Below the pieces are notes generated by a model, which worked only from the letters and a program-made list of their open reading frames with translations, had not been told where the DNA came from and did not search any database. Of a DNA stretch of 64,000 nucleotides, positions 48,101 through 61,051 are shown one piece after another (position 1 is the stretch's first letter; each line of letters starts with the position of its first letter). The DNA is taken from assembly GCF_965638725.1 (NCBI RefSeq), contig NC_134953.1:10129001-10193000 (forward strand), read 5' to 3'. A program made the translations under genes and the position numbers. This DNA is from Aptenodytes patagonicus. Lineage: Eukaryota; Chordata; Aves; Sphenisciformes; Spheniscidae.

Positions 48101-51100
48101 TAACCACTAGATGCACATTCCACTTTCATTTGCTCTCCTCCAAAGTCAAGTGAAGTAAGTATTGCTCATGTTTACTGAATCTTTAGGGATCATTTATTAA
48201 TCAACAGGAAATAAGGAAAATTATCAAGAGAAAAGAAAGTTTTGCAAACTGACTTTGTCATGTAGCCAATGTAAAAAAAAAATTTTTCTTTCAACATCAT
48301 TTAGCAATACGAAACACGATGCCATATTAACACGCATGATGAAGAACAGAGAAGTTGCTTCCCAAAAGCATTCCTCACCTTGCTTTTTTTTTTTTCTTTT
48401 TCTTTTAAAGTTGGAGCAGATATCACTGGGGAATAACCCACTGTAAGAATTAAGCTGACTAGCCCACCAAAGCAATAAGCCAAAATAAAACAATCTGTTA
48501 GAGGCACACTAGTTTGATCACTGCTAATTCCAACAAGCTACTATAAAAGGGGTATTACAAACCACATGGTCCAGGCAACAGCTGCTTCTCAGGAGAGACG
48601 TAAAAAAAAAAAATTCAGGCAAGCTACCTCTGTCTCTGGGGCAACAATTCCTTCAGAAACCAGATATTTCTCCTGTGAAGCAGATTTGTTAGCCCCACAC
48701 TGTTGTGAAATCCTCATATGCTTTATTTGCATTTCCCTAACAGTCCCATGTTTTCTTTACCTCCTTCTGTTAGTATCATTATTCATGAGTATATTGGACA
48801 CTTGGGCACTGGGCTTCCAGTGTCGTGCTTGTTCCTGTGGCTGCAGAAAGAAGATGATGCAACATCAGTACCAATAGAGTCAACCTCAATACTGTTGACA
48901 ACACTGGTACTCCTAAGAAAATGCCTGTTGCCCAGAGAACAATGAAGGCTTTCAATACATTTTAGAATCATTATTGTAAAAAATAAGCATATATGGAGAA
49001 GGGATGTTACTGATTTGTTAGTATTGCTCCTCCTCTGAAGTGGTTTCAGCATCCCAGTGCCATGCAAGTTTCCAAAGTACCTGACCTGCAGAAGATCTGA
49101 CATGCTAATTTCTAACCTTCTGTAAGTAAAACATACAAGGGAGAAACCAAAGAACAATCTTTGAATTTGAGCAAAAAAACCCCCAAAATAAGCTGCATTA
49201 AGTGATATAAAATATATGATCCAAAACAGAACTTTGCCTGTCAAATTACTGGAAGGAACTCCGGCTACACCCAGCACTGCTGCTTGCAGGGGCTGGTTAG
49301 GGCAAACACAACCTGCCTTATAAACGGAAGCTATTGCTCTGTGCTGCCATCCTGTTGTCCCCCCAAAAATGTGATGAACTAGTTGGAAGATCCATGCCTT
49401 GTCTGCTGAAACAGCCCGCAAAATCTGCCAATTCCCACAAAAACAAGAGCGGGGGGCTGTGTCTAGCCACACGGTGAAGCAAAACTCCTACTGATCCCAT
49501 AAACCCCTGATCCTGTCCTGGCTGCTCCGTGCAATGCGACAGACTTCTTCTACCTAAAGGCTGTACCTTCATAGACCACAAAGAAGCCTTTGCCCAGGAT
49601 GTTACTGCTGCTCCGGAACTCGATCCACAGCCTGCTGTCCGTGGAGATTACTGGTTCAGGGATCTTGTCACCACAAAATCTACCTAGAAGGCAGGAAAGA
49701 GACGATCAAGATCTCCTGGCTGATGGGCAGCACAGCATAGCAGGCACCTGTGGCTCCAGGAAGCAAAGAGTCTGTGGTTAAAAGAGCTGTGCTTGTGTAA
49801 AACACCCTCTCGCTCTCACCACTTGTGCTTTTGAATGAGTTTCGGTTTTTTTCCCCCATTAATTCATATTCTCTTAAATTATTGAATTAATAAAGGTTTT
49901 CTTCAGCTGGGAGCAGAATCCAGTAGTCACAGAGGCAACCTCTATTGCCCTGGTAAATTCAAGAGGGCTCTTGTTTTTATCACCTGATTGGGCAAATGAG
50001 CTGCAAGGGTGGGGAACCATCCCCTGTCCTTCTAGAGATCTGACATTAGGGAACGTCCTTTCCACCTGGTAGGCCTCAGAAACTCCTTCATTTCTTTGCA
50101 CCCAAGAGCAAAGTGCCCAAGTCTAAACCGAGGGCAGGATGTGGCCATGCTGATTGGAAAACACCCCTTATCTCATCCTCTGCTCTCACTCCCCTGGTAA
50201 ATCTACCTCTTCCCAGTTAAGCCTCTGCAGTCATTCAATCTCTTTCAAGAGCTTTGTGACCAAGAGCCTTTTTGCTCCATGGTTCACCCAGCTCTGAGCT
50301 CTCTGGCATGCACCAGCACTGGTAAATACCTGAATTCTGCCAGCAAGGGAGAATCCTGAAACAGAACAGCTGCAGATGAGATCTGCCAGAGCAGCCCAAA
50401 CCTCAACAACCCTAATTTGGTGCTCCTCTACCTGCTCTAGCCAGAAGCTCCTCATGGAAACAGAGCAAGCACCAAGTATGCACTGAGAACACACAGTATA
50501 AACGTGTTTTTTCACTTCAGCTGACACCAGCAAGGCTACATACTGAATTCAGCATAGCCTTGGTACCCTGTGCAACTGAACCCCCAGCGGGTATGTGATA
50601 GCAGCAGAGAGCAGTTCCTCAGGTTGAATTCAGTCAGGACAGCGGTGATAGGGTATCCTGGCCTTGCAACACCAGGCAAAGGCTTCTTTGAACAACCTCC
50701 ACTGGACGCAAACCTGGCTAATGCCTTACCTGCAAGACAGCACCTTAGTTCCCATTAGCAGGCTACACTGGTGGTTCCCTACACTGGATAAGGAGACAGA
50801 CAGTTCAAGGCCTGTTGACGGGCAGGCAGAGAAGACTCTTGCTTGTCCTGTCTATGGGAAGCAGAGTAGTTGACCTGAATCCTGTGCATTAAAAGCCTAG
50901 GGGCCCCCTGCTTAGTCAGCTGCCCACAGTCAGCTACTGCCACTTTTGGCTCCGCCTGCCCCACCTTCACCACTTGGCAGCCTCCGGAAGGCTATGACCT
51001 TCAAGGATGCAAGAGCTGTGCCTCTGCGACAGGCCAGTCAGTGCAGATGAGACTGCATGGAAGGTGAGTTGCAAACTTCGTTTCTCTTCAATGGCAGTTT

Positions 51101-54100
51101 CACCACCAACGTTTCTCCTTTCTGGAGTCCCCCATCCAAATATTAGCGCAGACCCTAGCTTTATTCGACTATTCAATTCTGAGCCCCTGTGCCCCAAAGC
51201 TGCCCAGCACTGTTGGGGCAGCGTGACAGCCCTGCCATGTACCAATAGCATCTCTCACCTCCACTCCCAAAGGGGACGCTAACAAACAGCATCAGTACTG
51301 CAAAGCTCCTTCCTCTAGGGTCACTGGGCAACTGCCTCCTGGATTTAGACTTGGGAGTTTAACAAGGGTGTCAAGGAGAGGAAACGCAGATGAGGAACAA
51401 GAATGAGCAAACTCCTCAGAGTGTGATAAAGGGCCCATTCATAAAAACTTATACACTATTTAAAGGCTGGGTTTTCACACACTTCCCTGGGAAAATATGC
51501 AGTGCACATGTATTTTTTTCTCTCCGCAAGAAGCCCGTGCTTTCACAATTCACACTAATCCCCCTCCCCGCCCCCTGCTGAATTGCTGTCTGTCTGCCTC
51601 TTCTGAGCTAATTTCATGGGCTCAGCCCCTTGCGGGAGCATGCAGCGTCTCCTTCCAGATGGAAACACTCACAAGTCCACCTGCACTAGGAGGACAGGGA
51701 GGTGCTTGGCTTCTGAAATACCTTTAAATTACTCAGCAGAAAAAATAAATAACGAGGAGCTAAGTTGCAGCTGCTGGAGCAATGTTACCTGACGCATGTG
51801 TAGCAGAAAACAGCAATAAATGCTGCCAACCCCAAAACAGGCAGGAAGCAGTAAAACCGGCTGCCAACTCTGCACTGAAAGGCAGGCCCACAGAAACCTC
51901 TGGAGAGCAGCACGGCTCCAGCCTCAGCACATCACCTGGTGTCAGGGCTGGGATGTCCAGTGTGGCCAAGGCCAGCACCCAGACCTCCCTAAGCCCACTG
52001 ACCCCATGCTGACCAGCCCAGACCCGTGCTGCAGCACAGGGCACAGCACGTCTAACACAGCTGATGATCATAGAATCATAGAATCATTGAGGTTGGAAAA
52101 GACCTCTAAGATCATCGAGTCCAACCGTCGACCCAACACCACCATGTCCACTAAAGCATGTCCCTAAGCGCCTCATCTACTCGTCTTTTAAATACCTCCA
52201 GGGATGGGGACTCCACCACTTCCCTGGGCAGCCTCTTCCAATGTTTCACCACTCTTTCAGTGAAGAAATTTTTCCTTACATCCAATCTAAACTTCCCCTG
52301 GCGCAACTTGAGGCCGTTTCCTCTCGTCCTATCGCTTGTTACTTGGGAGAAGAGACCGACACCCACCTCGCTACAACCTCCTTTCAGGGAGTTGTAGAGA
52401 GCGATGAGGTCTCCCCTCAGCCTCCTTTTCTCCAGACTAAACAACCCCAGTTCCCTGATTGCTTCTTTCCTTTCAGGCAGAAGGGGCTGTTTGCAGTGCA
52501 GCATTTTACACATCGGGACACAGAGGTTAGGGGATGGAGACAGAGCCAGTGGCGAAGCAGGTGGGACTCCTGACTGCCCACCCAGGGTGGCAGAAGATTT
52601 GTGGTTACGATAGCAGGAGGCAGAGGAATAGGGAAGACACAGAGGAGCTGCGCTTCCTTGAGGTCTTTGGGAGCAGGAACAGAGTAGAGCCCTTGAGATG
52701 TCAAAGTGTAGATTTTGACATCCTAGGCATGGGCCAGCAAGTTCCCTGCTAGAAGTACAGAGGCCCAAAGTACAGACTACTGTGTATTTGTGAACACAAA
52801 TACTTGAGAAATAATGGCAAAGGCTTGGGCCAGGAGCTGTACGGCTGCTTCACTCTAACTGTCTCACAGTTCCACGCAGGTCTTAGGAAAAAGCAATAAT
52901 AAAACTCCAGAGATCACATTTTTAATCCAACCATGTCTCCGACTCACTTCCCTCTCTGCCTCAGTTCTCAAGCTCGAAAAGGAAGGAATAAAGTCTTTGC
53001 TACCAAAGGACTTGGAGCATGGATCATTTAGTGTGAATACAGCACACTGACATCTCTGGATGGAGACATGGATGGCCAGTGCATGGCTGGACATAGGCTC
53101 CTTCCAGGTAAAGGAAGGTTTGTGTCTGTTTGGGTTTTTTCCCCCAATAAGCTTCCAGAAGAACATATGAAATGCAATTAAAATGAAACAGCTACTCACC
53201 CAGTAACGGAGCCTTCCTCCAGTAGCCATCACGCACCTCCACATAATCATACCAGCAAAGGCGACTTTTAAACAGGTCCATTGATGTGAAGTTTAACATA
53301 ATCTGAAAGGAGAGAGTACACACTTCTCTTTGGGAAGGGAGCTACTTTAAAAAGAAGACCCTACAGGTTACGTGCTTCACATCTGCTACAGTGCTGCCTA
53401 AGTGAGTATGCAGGAAAAGACAGTTGCACAGTTAGCTGGATTTTTTAATCAGCTTTCCTCAAAAAAGAAAGGCTTCTCAAGGTGTTTTAATGAAACCACG
53501 GAAGTACATGACAGCAGACAGCACTTTACTATCCATTCTGTAATTCACAGTCACTGCTCCTCAGTTACTAAAATGCTACTTAAAAAAGCCCAATTTGGGT
53601 TTTTTAAAATTAAAAATTGAATCTTTGGTTTTGATTAATGTGAACGTCATAGAGAATGCATTGCCCCAAAATACAGATGTTTGGGGTCTATACCCTTATA
53701 TAAATGACGCTTGTAAGAAACAGCTAATTTTGCTGACAAGTTTCCACATTCTGACAATTACACTCACACCATCACCATGATGCAATTGTGTTCAGTGGCT
53801 TTAATGAGCAGAGCTTAGCATTAAAATTTTGTCCCTTTGGTCTCCTTCCTCTGTAACAAGAATTACAGGCCTTGCTCTGGGCCTATGGAAGTCACCGATG
53901 GGGTGTACTTGTGGCATTTTTGTCCTTGCAAGATTTGACCCATGTATTAATTTACATCTATAGTCTGCCACAGAAACGTCATTAGATTAAAATAGATACA
54001 GATACAACTCTTCTGAAGAGGCTGACAGACAAAGGGAGAATTTAGGGTAGGATTTACACAGCAAAACTCCCGGTGCGATAGTTTCAAAACCTGGATAGTT

Positions 54101-57100
54101 CTTGGTACCTCTGCCCCTGGCGAAGCTCTCCCCGCAGCTAACGGCAGGCACTCAGCACTGCATGGGACTGGGCTTGCAGGGGACAGAAGTGGGTCCCAGA
54201 GCAAGACGGCTGCTACAAAACGAGCGAGCTCTGCTCGTCTTTGTTCAAGTCCTAGTCTTAAGCGCCTCTTGCGGGTGATCCTCAGCAAAGTCGCTCTGCT
54301 GAGGAGCTCCCAAGCCGGGCTGCGCATTCTTGCAGCCTGGTACAGCATGAAAGGCCTGAAGGGCTGGTAGTAGTGGATTAAGGAAAGATTTCATTTCCAC
54401 CGGAAGATCAATAAAACAAAAGGAGCTAGGAAGAAAGTGGACAGGGTGGCTGATTGATGCGCAGCGGGGCTTGGCGTTTCAAGGCGGGGAGCGGGAGTCC
54501 CCTGACAGGGACATTATGCCTGCATGACAGGGGCAGGTCACTGATGTCACTCACGGCTCCTCAGCTGCCTTCGGGACCCCAGCTTGCTGGCACATTTCAT
54601 CTAACTCATCTGACTGGCACCTGGCTTTGAAAGGCAATTCCCCCAGCTCCCAGCTCGGCCAGAGCTAGCGGGTGGCAGGAGACTGTCCAGGTAGGGTTTA
54701 GTCTCTAATCGAGAGGAAGGATCAGAGATCAACACGCAACCCAGACCTGTGAGGGGGCTCTGCTCCAGCATTACCTCTTCTCTCCTCAGGACCATGTATT
54801 CCTGACCCCATCTTTGGAAGGACAGCAATGGTGCTCAGGAGCCTTTCCAAGCTCCATCCCCGCACTCCAGGCACAAAGAGATCTACAGCACAATCTTTTG
54901 GCAGCTGCTAATGCTGTCTTCACAGGTAAAACCAGACGCAAGGGAAGCGCAGAGTACACCTCATGCTGGTGCGGAACCTACCTTCTCCCCTGGGGTCACC
55001 GAGATCCTCCAGACACAGTGGGAATAGGAGGGGTAGCCATTTGGAAAGCCAGGGGCTGAGAAATTCCCTGTTGAGTCCTGCAAGGTCTCTCCACAAGCTG
55101 CGAGAGAGGGGAAAAAAACAACAAGGAGTGACCCTCTGAAAGATACCAGGGTCTATCAAAACGCTTGCACATGGCTGCTGTGTGCCGGTTGGTGGCTGGT
55201 ACTCTAAGGATGTTCATTCATGGTACTGGCCAAAGGTCATTGACCATCTGAGACCTCGCCAAAGGGGTGATGTGAAATTTATCAGAATTCCCAGGATAGA
55301 AGATGACCAGTGCAAGGACATAGGGGAAACAGGTTTTAAAAAGGCACCCTTCTTCCTCCATCTTCCTTCCACATGCCAGCACTTTTGGGTTTCAACCCTA
55401 CTGAGGAATATCGCATCCACTAATCAAATGTAAAATATTAACCCCAGCCCACCTCGCAACCCCAAGACTGTTAGCAAATCTGTTTTCCCTTCATTACAAG
55501 CAGCTCAATGAAGTTCTCCTTAGTTACCATTGTAAAGTGTCTTTTTTTTTTTTGAGTTAAAACCTCCTAACAAAAGCAGGGCAAGCCCCACTGCTCTCAG
55601 GCTTCGGCTGTCCAGCACCTACCCTGCTGTCACACTGTGCAGGATAAAACGTGAGCACTGCAGCTCGCTCTGCTCTCCACCTTCCCATTTTTGTGGCCTG
55701 CTGCAGTTGATGAAATGTAGATCCCACAGCGACTTTTGGGAAGCAAGTAATATGCACACGCATATGCTCCTGTAGGGAACCGCAGTTTCCAACATCTGGG
55801 AAAGCCACGACTACTGTCGTTCCTGCTCTCTGAGCCAGGAGGACTGAGCTGGAACAAGGAGTGACCATCTACATCTGCAGAGCAGCTGACCGGCTAGGTT
55901 GGAGGATCACAAATATCAAAGCTCTCATTTCCTTCAGAGTGCACACTAGACACATGCAGATACCCATCCCAAGGAGCAGGGACCTTGGCTTGCCTGCTTT
56001 CCAGTTGTTTTTTCTAATTTCCTAACCCGCTGATGTTACAAAGCTGCCCTTGACCTGCAACTTGGTTTCCTCAGTGACAGTAAGGCAGCTCCCAAAAATC
56101 CCTCGTTAAGCAGCAGTGCTTTGAAAGATCTGACAAGGCCGAACATCTGGCTCCCTTTCTCATGGAAATGCCAGGGGATGTTCCTCTGCCTGATGCTATC
56201 ACACACTCGCTAATTTTTCAGCCATGATCACATTTAGATGGGCGGGTCGGAAGTTGGAGGTGAAAAGAGACTGGTCCCATTCAAAAAGTTTAATATCTTC
56301 AAAAAGGGGAGAGGGAGTCACCTAGGCCAGAAATTCTTAATTTCCCTGAAGTAGTTTGACCCACAGCTTGACAGGTCAGACTAGATGAACAATAGGCAGG
56401 GACACAAAAAGGGGTTTTGCTCAGCCTAACAGCTCCTAGGGGTACTCTGGAAGGTGGAGGCACTACTAGGAATGAGTTGCACATATTTCAAGGCACAGGT
56501 CAGCATGGGATCTGGCAAAGCGATTCCTGTCAAGAAAGCCAAAGGTATTTTAGACTACTCAAAAAAAGCACCGCTGAGCAAAACAGGCAGGTAACATCTG
56601 CCCCAGAGGAACGAGGAAAATAAATGAGAGTTCAAAACCTCTACACTGCTCCTTCATTCTCAAGCAGTTCTGAACCCCGAGAACTCCCTCTACCATTATG
56701 CAACTACAAAAGATCATTGCACAGCAAGTTTTAGTTTCAAAGTATTCTACAGAAACAGCTAATATCCTCCTGCCTCTCCCAACGTTTGGCAGGAGATGCT
56801 GTCTGTATGCTTCAGGTGGGCAGAGAGAGAGGCTTGTAAAAGGTGATGGCCTGCATGAACCGGAGAAGAAATCTGGACTTCTATTTGCAGAACAAATACA
56901 CTTTCTTCCCTTTCCACCTCTTGCAAAGATGCCTTGACTCGTTACCTGTATCAGAGTCTGTTAGGATAATTCCAGCTCCCAGGATGCTCCTAGGACCCTC
57001 AACCAAGAAATACATGCTGCTCCAGCAGATAAACATGTCAAAGAAGCTGAATCCCAGCCATATTTATTCTGAGGACAGCAAGCCATTCTTCAGATGATCC

Positions 57101-60100
57101 TCTGGCATCACCATTGGTCAATGCATGGTCTGGAGTGCCCACCACCTTAGGATGGCTCTAGGAATGCCAACATCTGACAAGGTGTCTCAATAAAGAGGGG
57201 ATTCTAATCCATAACTCACCAAGATATATAAATGTTCTTTTTCTATGCTCAAAAATCCATTTAAATAAATATGAAATGATAAAGAGAGCTCTAAATCACT
57301 GGGAACACATACTACATTACCGTAATGACACAGGACAGAAGATTACTGCCCTCAGCTGAACCACAGTGAAGGTTTCCAACAGCCCAGACTTAATTCTCCT
57401 AAGTGTAATTACACAGTACCTGGCAAGACTGTGTAATTATGCAACAGCTACTAACGTATCTACCACTAAACACTACTCTGCTAAAACGTCATGAAAGGAG
57501 ACCTCGCTAACTATCCAAACCTTGCAGAGGAAACTCTCCAGACACGCTGGGAGAGGCTGGCCTTTCAGCGCAGAGGAGAGCGATTGCCCGCATGTGCAGG
57601 GAGAAGCAGGATAATAATGAGCAATGCATACGTGTGCGTAGAGCACAATCTCTTGCAGAGCACACCGATAAGCAACACAAATGTACCCCACTTAGTAGCA
57701 AAGAAGCCAACCGGTCCAATAAAACTAGCGTTTGGTACTTCTGGGATCCAAGAAACTGAGCTGAGGTGGTTTTCACACATGGTGAAGAGGCTGTTGCACA
57801 TGTAAGCTGCTAGAAAGGAACAGAGGCGAAAAGCAAAGTAGGAAAGGTGAATGCTTCAGAATTCATTTCTGGATGAAGTAGTTGAGTGACAGGCACTGCT
57901 CACCAGCTGGTTACCGGTACACTACATCTTTTTGAAGCTGAACAGAGAATTGGATGGGATGACATAATGCAGGACCATTCTCAATTTATAGTTTAACCAT
58001 TCCTGCACAGTTAGCGCAGCCACACAGGCCTGTTTCCTTTAGCACAGCACAAGATTGCAGGACGTACTGTTTTAAAGTCTTTTGTAGTTACTATACTCAT
58101 CAAATCCTCAACCATGCAGCCATATCAAATCTAGCATTTACTACTATGCAGCAGAATGCATCTTGCCTTCCAGAAATTCCTTCAGCAAATTTCATCCGGT
58201 TTCACCTGGCTTGGCACTAACTTTAACCCAGGAGGTATAAGCTTTGGGGAATTAAGAGCAATTTAAAACAGCAGGGTTTTAGAATGGAAAAGCTAAGACA
58301 GCCCTAACTGTAGCAGTCACAAGAGATCCAGCCTAATGAGTTGGAGAACCCTGTTTCTTACAACAGACGCAGCAGTCGTTCTGGCTCGTACCAGTGCACG
58401 CTCGGAACTCATCCTCCACCATGCTAGCTCTTTTTTGGGGGGGATTTTCTCAGGTCTTCTCAGATGGAGACTCTTTCTAAAAGGGAAGCCAATTTTCATT
58501 CTACTTCTGGACTATGTTGTTGCGTTTTACCTAAAAATCCTCAGCTTGACTCCTGAACAAAGTTCTCCTCAACCTAAAGTCTCATTCAGACCCTGTTTGA
58601 ACATACAACTGAAGTCCTTCGGTTTTGAACTCCCGTGCTTTGCATTTTGCAGAGGAAGAGAACTTTTCAAGCTACAGTTTCAAATGGCAGCTGATGATGT
58701 TAATGTCATTAAATATACCGCACCCCTTCTCTTCAAATGCAACCTGGGTATAGATTTTGATGCAAAGAAAAAAAGAAAACCAAATGAAAACAATAGATAT
58801 TTGAAGAAGATTTGTTTAGTAGGCTTAAAGCTCTAATCGTTCTGCTGCCAAATATTTTCTGAACTGCAATAACCTCTGCTAAAGCTTTGTGGAAAAAAAC
58901 CTAAAAAGTAGAAAAGTTCTACTTTGCAAGTGGAAAACTTGAGACTCAGAAGGGTCCCCATTTTAAGAAAGTTGCTTTGTAGCTTTTAGTTTGACTTTAA
59001 CCTCAGGCCAGAGTGGCTTTTCGGCTTGCCTCGAGAAATCTGAATCTGTAGTCGATGCTTCCAGCTACAGGAATGAAAAACCTGCTTGGATTAAGTCTGA
59101 CTCAATCAAAAAACATGGTGCAAGACGTCCCTAATTTTTTTTTTTTTTTTGAGTATTCAAACAAACCAATCCCTAAACTAATCTGTGAGATAATTTTCCA
59201 AGATCTACATCTTGTTCAACCAAAAGTGAATTAGAGAAAATTATGAGTGGTAAAAAGAAAATAAAGAAGTTAGTTAGAACTAGCACACCTAAGAAAGTTA
59301 TATCACTCACTACAAAGCTAAGCAGTGATCCCCAGACATCACGGACCCTGAAGTACTGCTGATCCTCAGAATTTACTCTAGACCCTTATGAACTCACACT
59401 CTCTGACCTGTAGCTGGATACAGAGAAGAAGCGGATTTGCACGCCAACTATCATCCATTTTCCATGGCCTCACGAATGGTTCACAGAGCAGTGCTAGCCA
59501 GCCACTCACTTAAGATGTGACTCTCTATACTGGCAAAACTTATCTCCCCTCCTCACCGTTTCCCCTCTCTCTGTGATATGCTTATTCCAAGAAGGTTAGT
59601 CATTTATGATCATATTAGGTTTATGATCAGTCAAAGCCACTTTCAATGGGATCAACATGCTGGCCAGACAAACCCATTTAGATAAACTCCTGGGCCATGC
59701 CTGCAACAGTCCTTTTTTTCATTTTACGAATGTTACGGAGTCATTCTGCAGAATTAGTGCAACTCTCTCAATCTCCAGTATCTTCTCATTAATGTTTCAC
59801 TACCAGCAGAAATTCAACAGAGCTTGTTAAATTTTCTCCCTCCAGCATCACACTTTCTGTGCTATCTCCCTTCTCAGTCACTGCAGCCCATGCTACAGGC
59901 ACCAGACTGGGTGCCACCATTGCTTCAAGCCTCTCTTTACATCCTCACATTCAACCTGTCCTTAAGTCTGGCAGATTTCTTCTCTGGAACCTGGTTTTCT
60001 CTATTAACCTATTCAGCTAAAAGTGCTGCATAAACTTTCACTGTCTAATATCTCCACTTTAAAAGGATCCTTTTGTTCTGATGAGTAATTTTAGTCTGCC

Positions 60101-61051
60101 AATCGTATCTGTGACCCTAATGCTCTTTTTTGCCGATCTTTTCAGACCCCAGATAATGCAGGACTCAGACTATCGGTCTTTAGTACATCACACATATGTA
60201 GATGGGTTCTCTATCAAAGCTCTTCCCAGTCTATCATCAACCCTTTTGCAGTAGAAAGAGGGGTACAGCTGTCCCCTGAACAGCCCAAAGCTCCAGCTTC
60301 CAGCACCTGGTTGTTTCACAAATCGGCATCTTTGGGCTTTCTTCCATGTTATTTCCCAAGCCTCAGTGCAACACACCATAATCACAGAGATACACTTAGG
60401 GTTTTCTTAAGACTCATCCCTGGGACGACACCTATATAAATAACTCACCAGAAGTTTGATGGTTGGTGTGCAGAGACCCCAGTCTACCAGATAGCCCTCT
60501 GTCACTTTGCTAACTGCTAGTCCCCACTCTGTCCATGGTCTTGTACATCAATTTCATTTCCTATGAACAGAGCCTACACCTTGAATTCTAGACAGTATAT
60601 TTACATGAAACCAACAGCAAAATACAAGCCTCGTCCTATCCCCTCTCCCCAGCCTACTCTGCAGCTCCTCTTACTACATTTCAGTAGAGAACACTGGACA
60701 AACCTGAAGCCCTAAACCAGACACGAATACTGGCAAAGTACTAATAGGAGACACATGTTAGGCAAGTTCAATTCTCCCACAGCTCCAGCTTGAAGTATTT
60801 GATGGTCTACATTTCCTGAGTCTCTTTCATCAAAGGGATCGTTAAGGTGCTCTTGAACTCCAATACCTTCCAAATAAACCACGTGTCTACAATAAAGTTG
60901 GAACCATCTCCACAAGCCATATTTACCTGGGCATTTGTACAACTTCCTCGCCTGAGCGATGTCTCCCTGACTCAGGCGAATACGCTGACCAATAGTTGGC
61001 CGGACCCCGTTATCATCACGACGGGGAAGGATGGTGTCGAGGAAAACCCCT
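33026..61051 (-). CDS. TLL2: Tolloid-like metalloprotease, C-terminal 14 exons (5' part outside window)
   Basis: Secreted zinc protease of the BMP1/tolloid family, which processes procollagens, lysyl-oxidase precursors and chordin-like or myostatin-type complexes. Exons, 5' to 3': 60927-61051, 54982-55097, 53200-53302, 49567-49683, 45809-45954, 44652-44847, 42041-42166, 40115-40275, 39164-39344, 37696-37821, 36703-36830, 35684-35897, 34388-34638, 33026-33160. They total 2125 nt, 707 aa plus TAG with no interruption. Order: end of astacin domain, CUB1, CUB2, EGF1, CUB3, EGF2, CUB4, CUB5, short tail. CUB calcium-site acidic residues and both EGF hydroxylation motifs are present. TLL2 rather than TLL1 or BMP1 is suggested by the tail [10 protein letters not shown] and by OPALIN next door. 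The HExxH zinc site, propeptide and start lie past base 64000. Confidence 0.88.
34388..34638 (-). CDS. TLL2: TLL2 exon: CUB5, first part
   Basis: 251 nt. It encodes [53 protein letters not shown] and [10 protein letters not shown]. Donor GTAAGC. Confidence 0.93.
35684..35897 (-). CDS. TLL2: TLL2 exon: CUB4, second part
   Basis: It encodes [36 protein letters not shown] and [13 protein letters not shown]. Acceptor GCTGTAG, donor GTAAAC. Confidence 0.93.
36703..36830 (-). CDS. TLL2: TLL2 exon: CUB4, first part
   Basis: It encodes [32 protein letters not shown] and PGHRVKV. The exon end is set by a GTGAGT donor, which makes HRVKV|TFNEFE continuous. Confidence 0.9.
37696..37821 (-). CDS. TLL2: TLL2 exon: EGF2 (calcium-binding)
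   Basis: 126 nt, [16 protein letters not shown] then [12 protein letters not shown] and a final CKE. It is a typical cbEGF with the hydroxylation motif. Donor GTAAGG. Confidence 0.93.
39164..39344 (-). CDS. TLL2: TLL2 exon: CUB3, second part
   Basis: It encodes [35 protein letters not shown] and [15 protein letters not shown]. Acceptor TTGGCAG, donor GTACGT. Confidence 0.92.
40115..40275 (-). CDS. TLL2: TLL2 exon: CUB3, first part
   Basis: It encodes [35 protein letters not shown] and [12 protein letters not shown]. The donor is a tandem GTACGT/GTAACC; only the first keeps the frame. Confidence 0.92.
41948..41984. repeat. Perfect 15-bp inverted repeat in a TLL2 intron
   Basis: Arms TGAAATTGAACAATC (41948-41962) and its exact complement (41970-41984) are separated by 7 nt. 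On the TLL2 pre-mRNA it lies about 57 nt past the EGF1 exon donor. Confidence 0.8.
42041..42166 (-). CDS. TLL2: TLL2 exon: EGF1 (calcium-binding)
   Basis: A single 126-nt exon, [16 protein letters not shown] then [10 protein letters not shown], six Cys, with the DxDE-like calcium site and the Asn hydroxylation motif (C-x-N-x4-Y-x-C). Confidence 0.93.
42785..43567 (+). mobile_element. Solo LTR, avian ERVL-like, in a TLL2 intron
   Basis: About 783 bp, starting TGTGATGGG, with the purine tract 'GGGGGAGAAAATAGGAAG' and the terminal block 'CTGCCAACACCTTGACACC'. Its first 170 bp are recognisably related to the LTR at 3748-4299. The ends are flanked by ATGGT (42780-42784) and ATGCT (43568-43572), a near-identical 5-bp duplication. 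No gag, pol or env is attached. Confidence 0.7.
43613..43669 (+). mobile_element. CR1 LINE 3' tail remnant
   Basis: 'GACTAGATCATCATTGTAGG' then 'CCCCTCCAACTGAAATATTC', ending in a short TATTC repeat. It is a CR1 3' terminus immediately beyond the LTR. Confidence 0.65.
44652..44847 (-). CDS. TLL2: TLL2 exon: CUB2, second part
   Basis: It encodes [35 protein letters not shown] and [14 protein letters not shown]. Acceptor ACTGCAG, donor GTATGT. Confidence 0.93.
45809..45954 (-). CDS. TLL2: TLL2 exon: CUB2, first part
   Basis: It encodes [32 protein letters not shown] and [12 protein letters not shown]. Acceptor TATGAAG, donor GTGAGA. Confidence 0.92.
45960..49560. other. TLL2 intron (between CUB1 and CUB2)
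   Basis: 3.6 kb intron, AT-rich, with several A or T homopolymers (for example about 48271-48286, 48390-48404 and 48602-48612). I see no exon or recognisable element. Confidence 0.5.
49567..49683 (-). CDS. TLL2: TLL2 exon: CUB1, third part
   Basis: It encodes [33 protein letters not shown] and FFVVYE. Acceptor TTCTAG, donor GTACAG. Confidence 0.92.
49690..53195. other. TLL2 intron carrying a CR1
   Basis: 3.5 kb intron. Apart from the CR1 fragment I see no coding or repeat signal. Confidence 0.5.
52068..52480 (-). mobile_element. CR1 LINE, 5'-truncated, 3' end intact
   Basis: The minus strand ends in the CR1 octamer tail (two copies of ATTCTATG-type repeat at 52069-52085), preceded by the standard 3'UTR-like block. 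The open minus-strand stretch encodes the C-terminus of CR1 ORF2 ([43 protein letters not shown]-like end). Only about 410 bp are present and there is no reverse transcriptase core. Confidence 0.9.
53200..53302 (-). CDS. TLL2: TLL2 exon: CUB1, second part
   Basis: It encodes [17 protein letters not shown] and [26 protein letters not shown] is the calcium-binding loop of a CUB domain. Confidence 0.92.
54982..55097 (-). CDS. TLL2: TLL2 exon: CUB1, first part
   Basis: It encodes [30 protein letters not shown] and RISVTPGEK, with the N-F-S sequon and CUB opening Cys pair. Donor GTAGGT. Confidence 0.92.
55100..60925. other. Large TLL2 intron between astacin and CUB1
   Basis: 5.8 kb intron. It contains short T runs (55541-55553, 59138-59150) and open frames without domains (for example 58336-58836 plus). 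No further exon is needed, because the flanking exons join in frame. Confidence 0.5.
60927..61051 (-). CDS. TLL2: TLL2 exon: end of astacin domain
   Basis: It encodes [33 protein letters not shown] and RKLYKCP, the last helix and final Cys of the astacin catalytic domain. Acceptor CCTTTAG, donor GTAAAT. The frame enters with two bases from an unseen exon. Confidence 0.92.

Noticed and set aside
52151-52768. 205-codon minus-strand open frame
   Set aside because: Its C-terminal half is the CR1 ORF2 tail and the rest is flanking sequence; not a host gene.
58336-58836. 166-codon plus-strand open frame in the large TLL2 intron
   Set aside because: No domain, no splice context; intronic chance frame.
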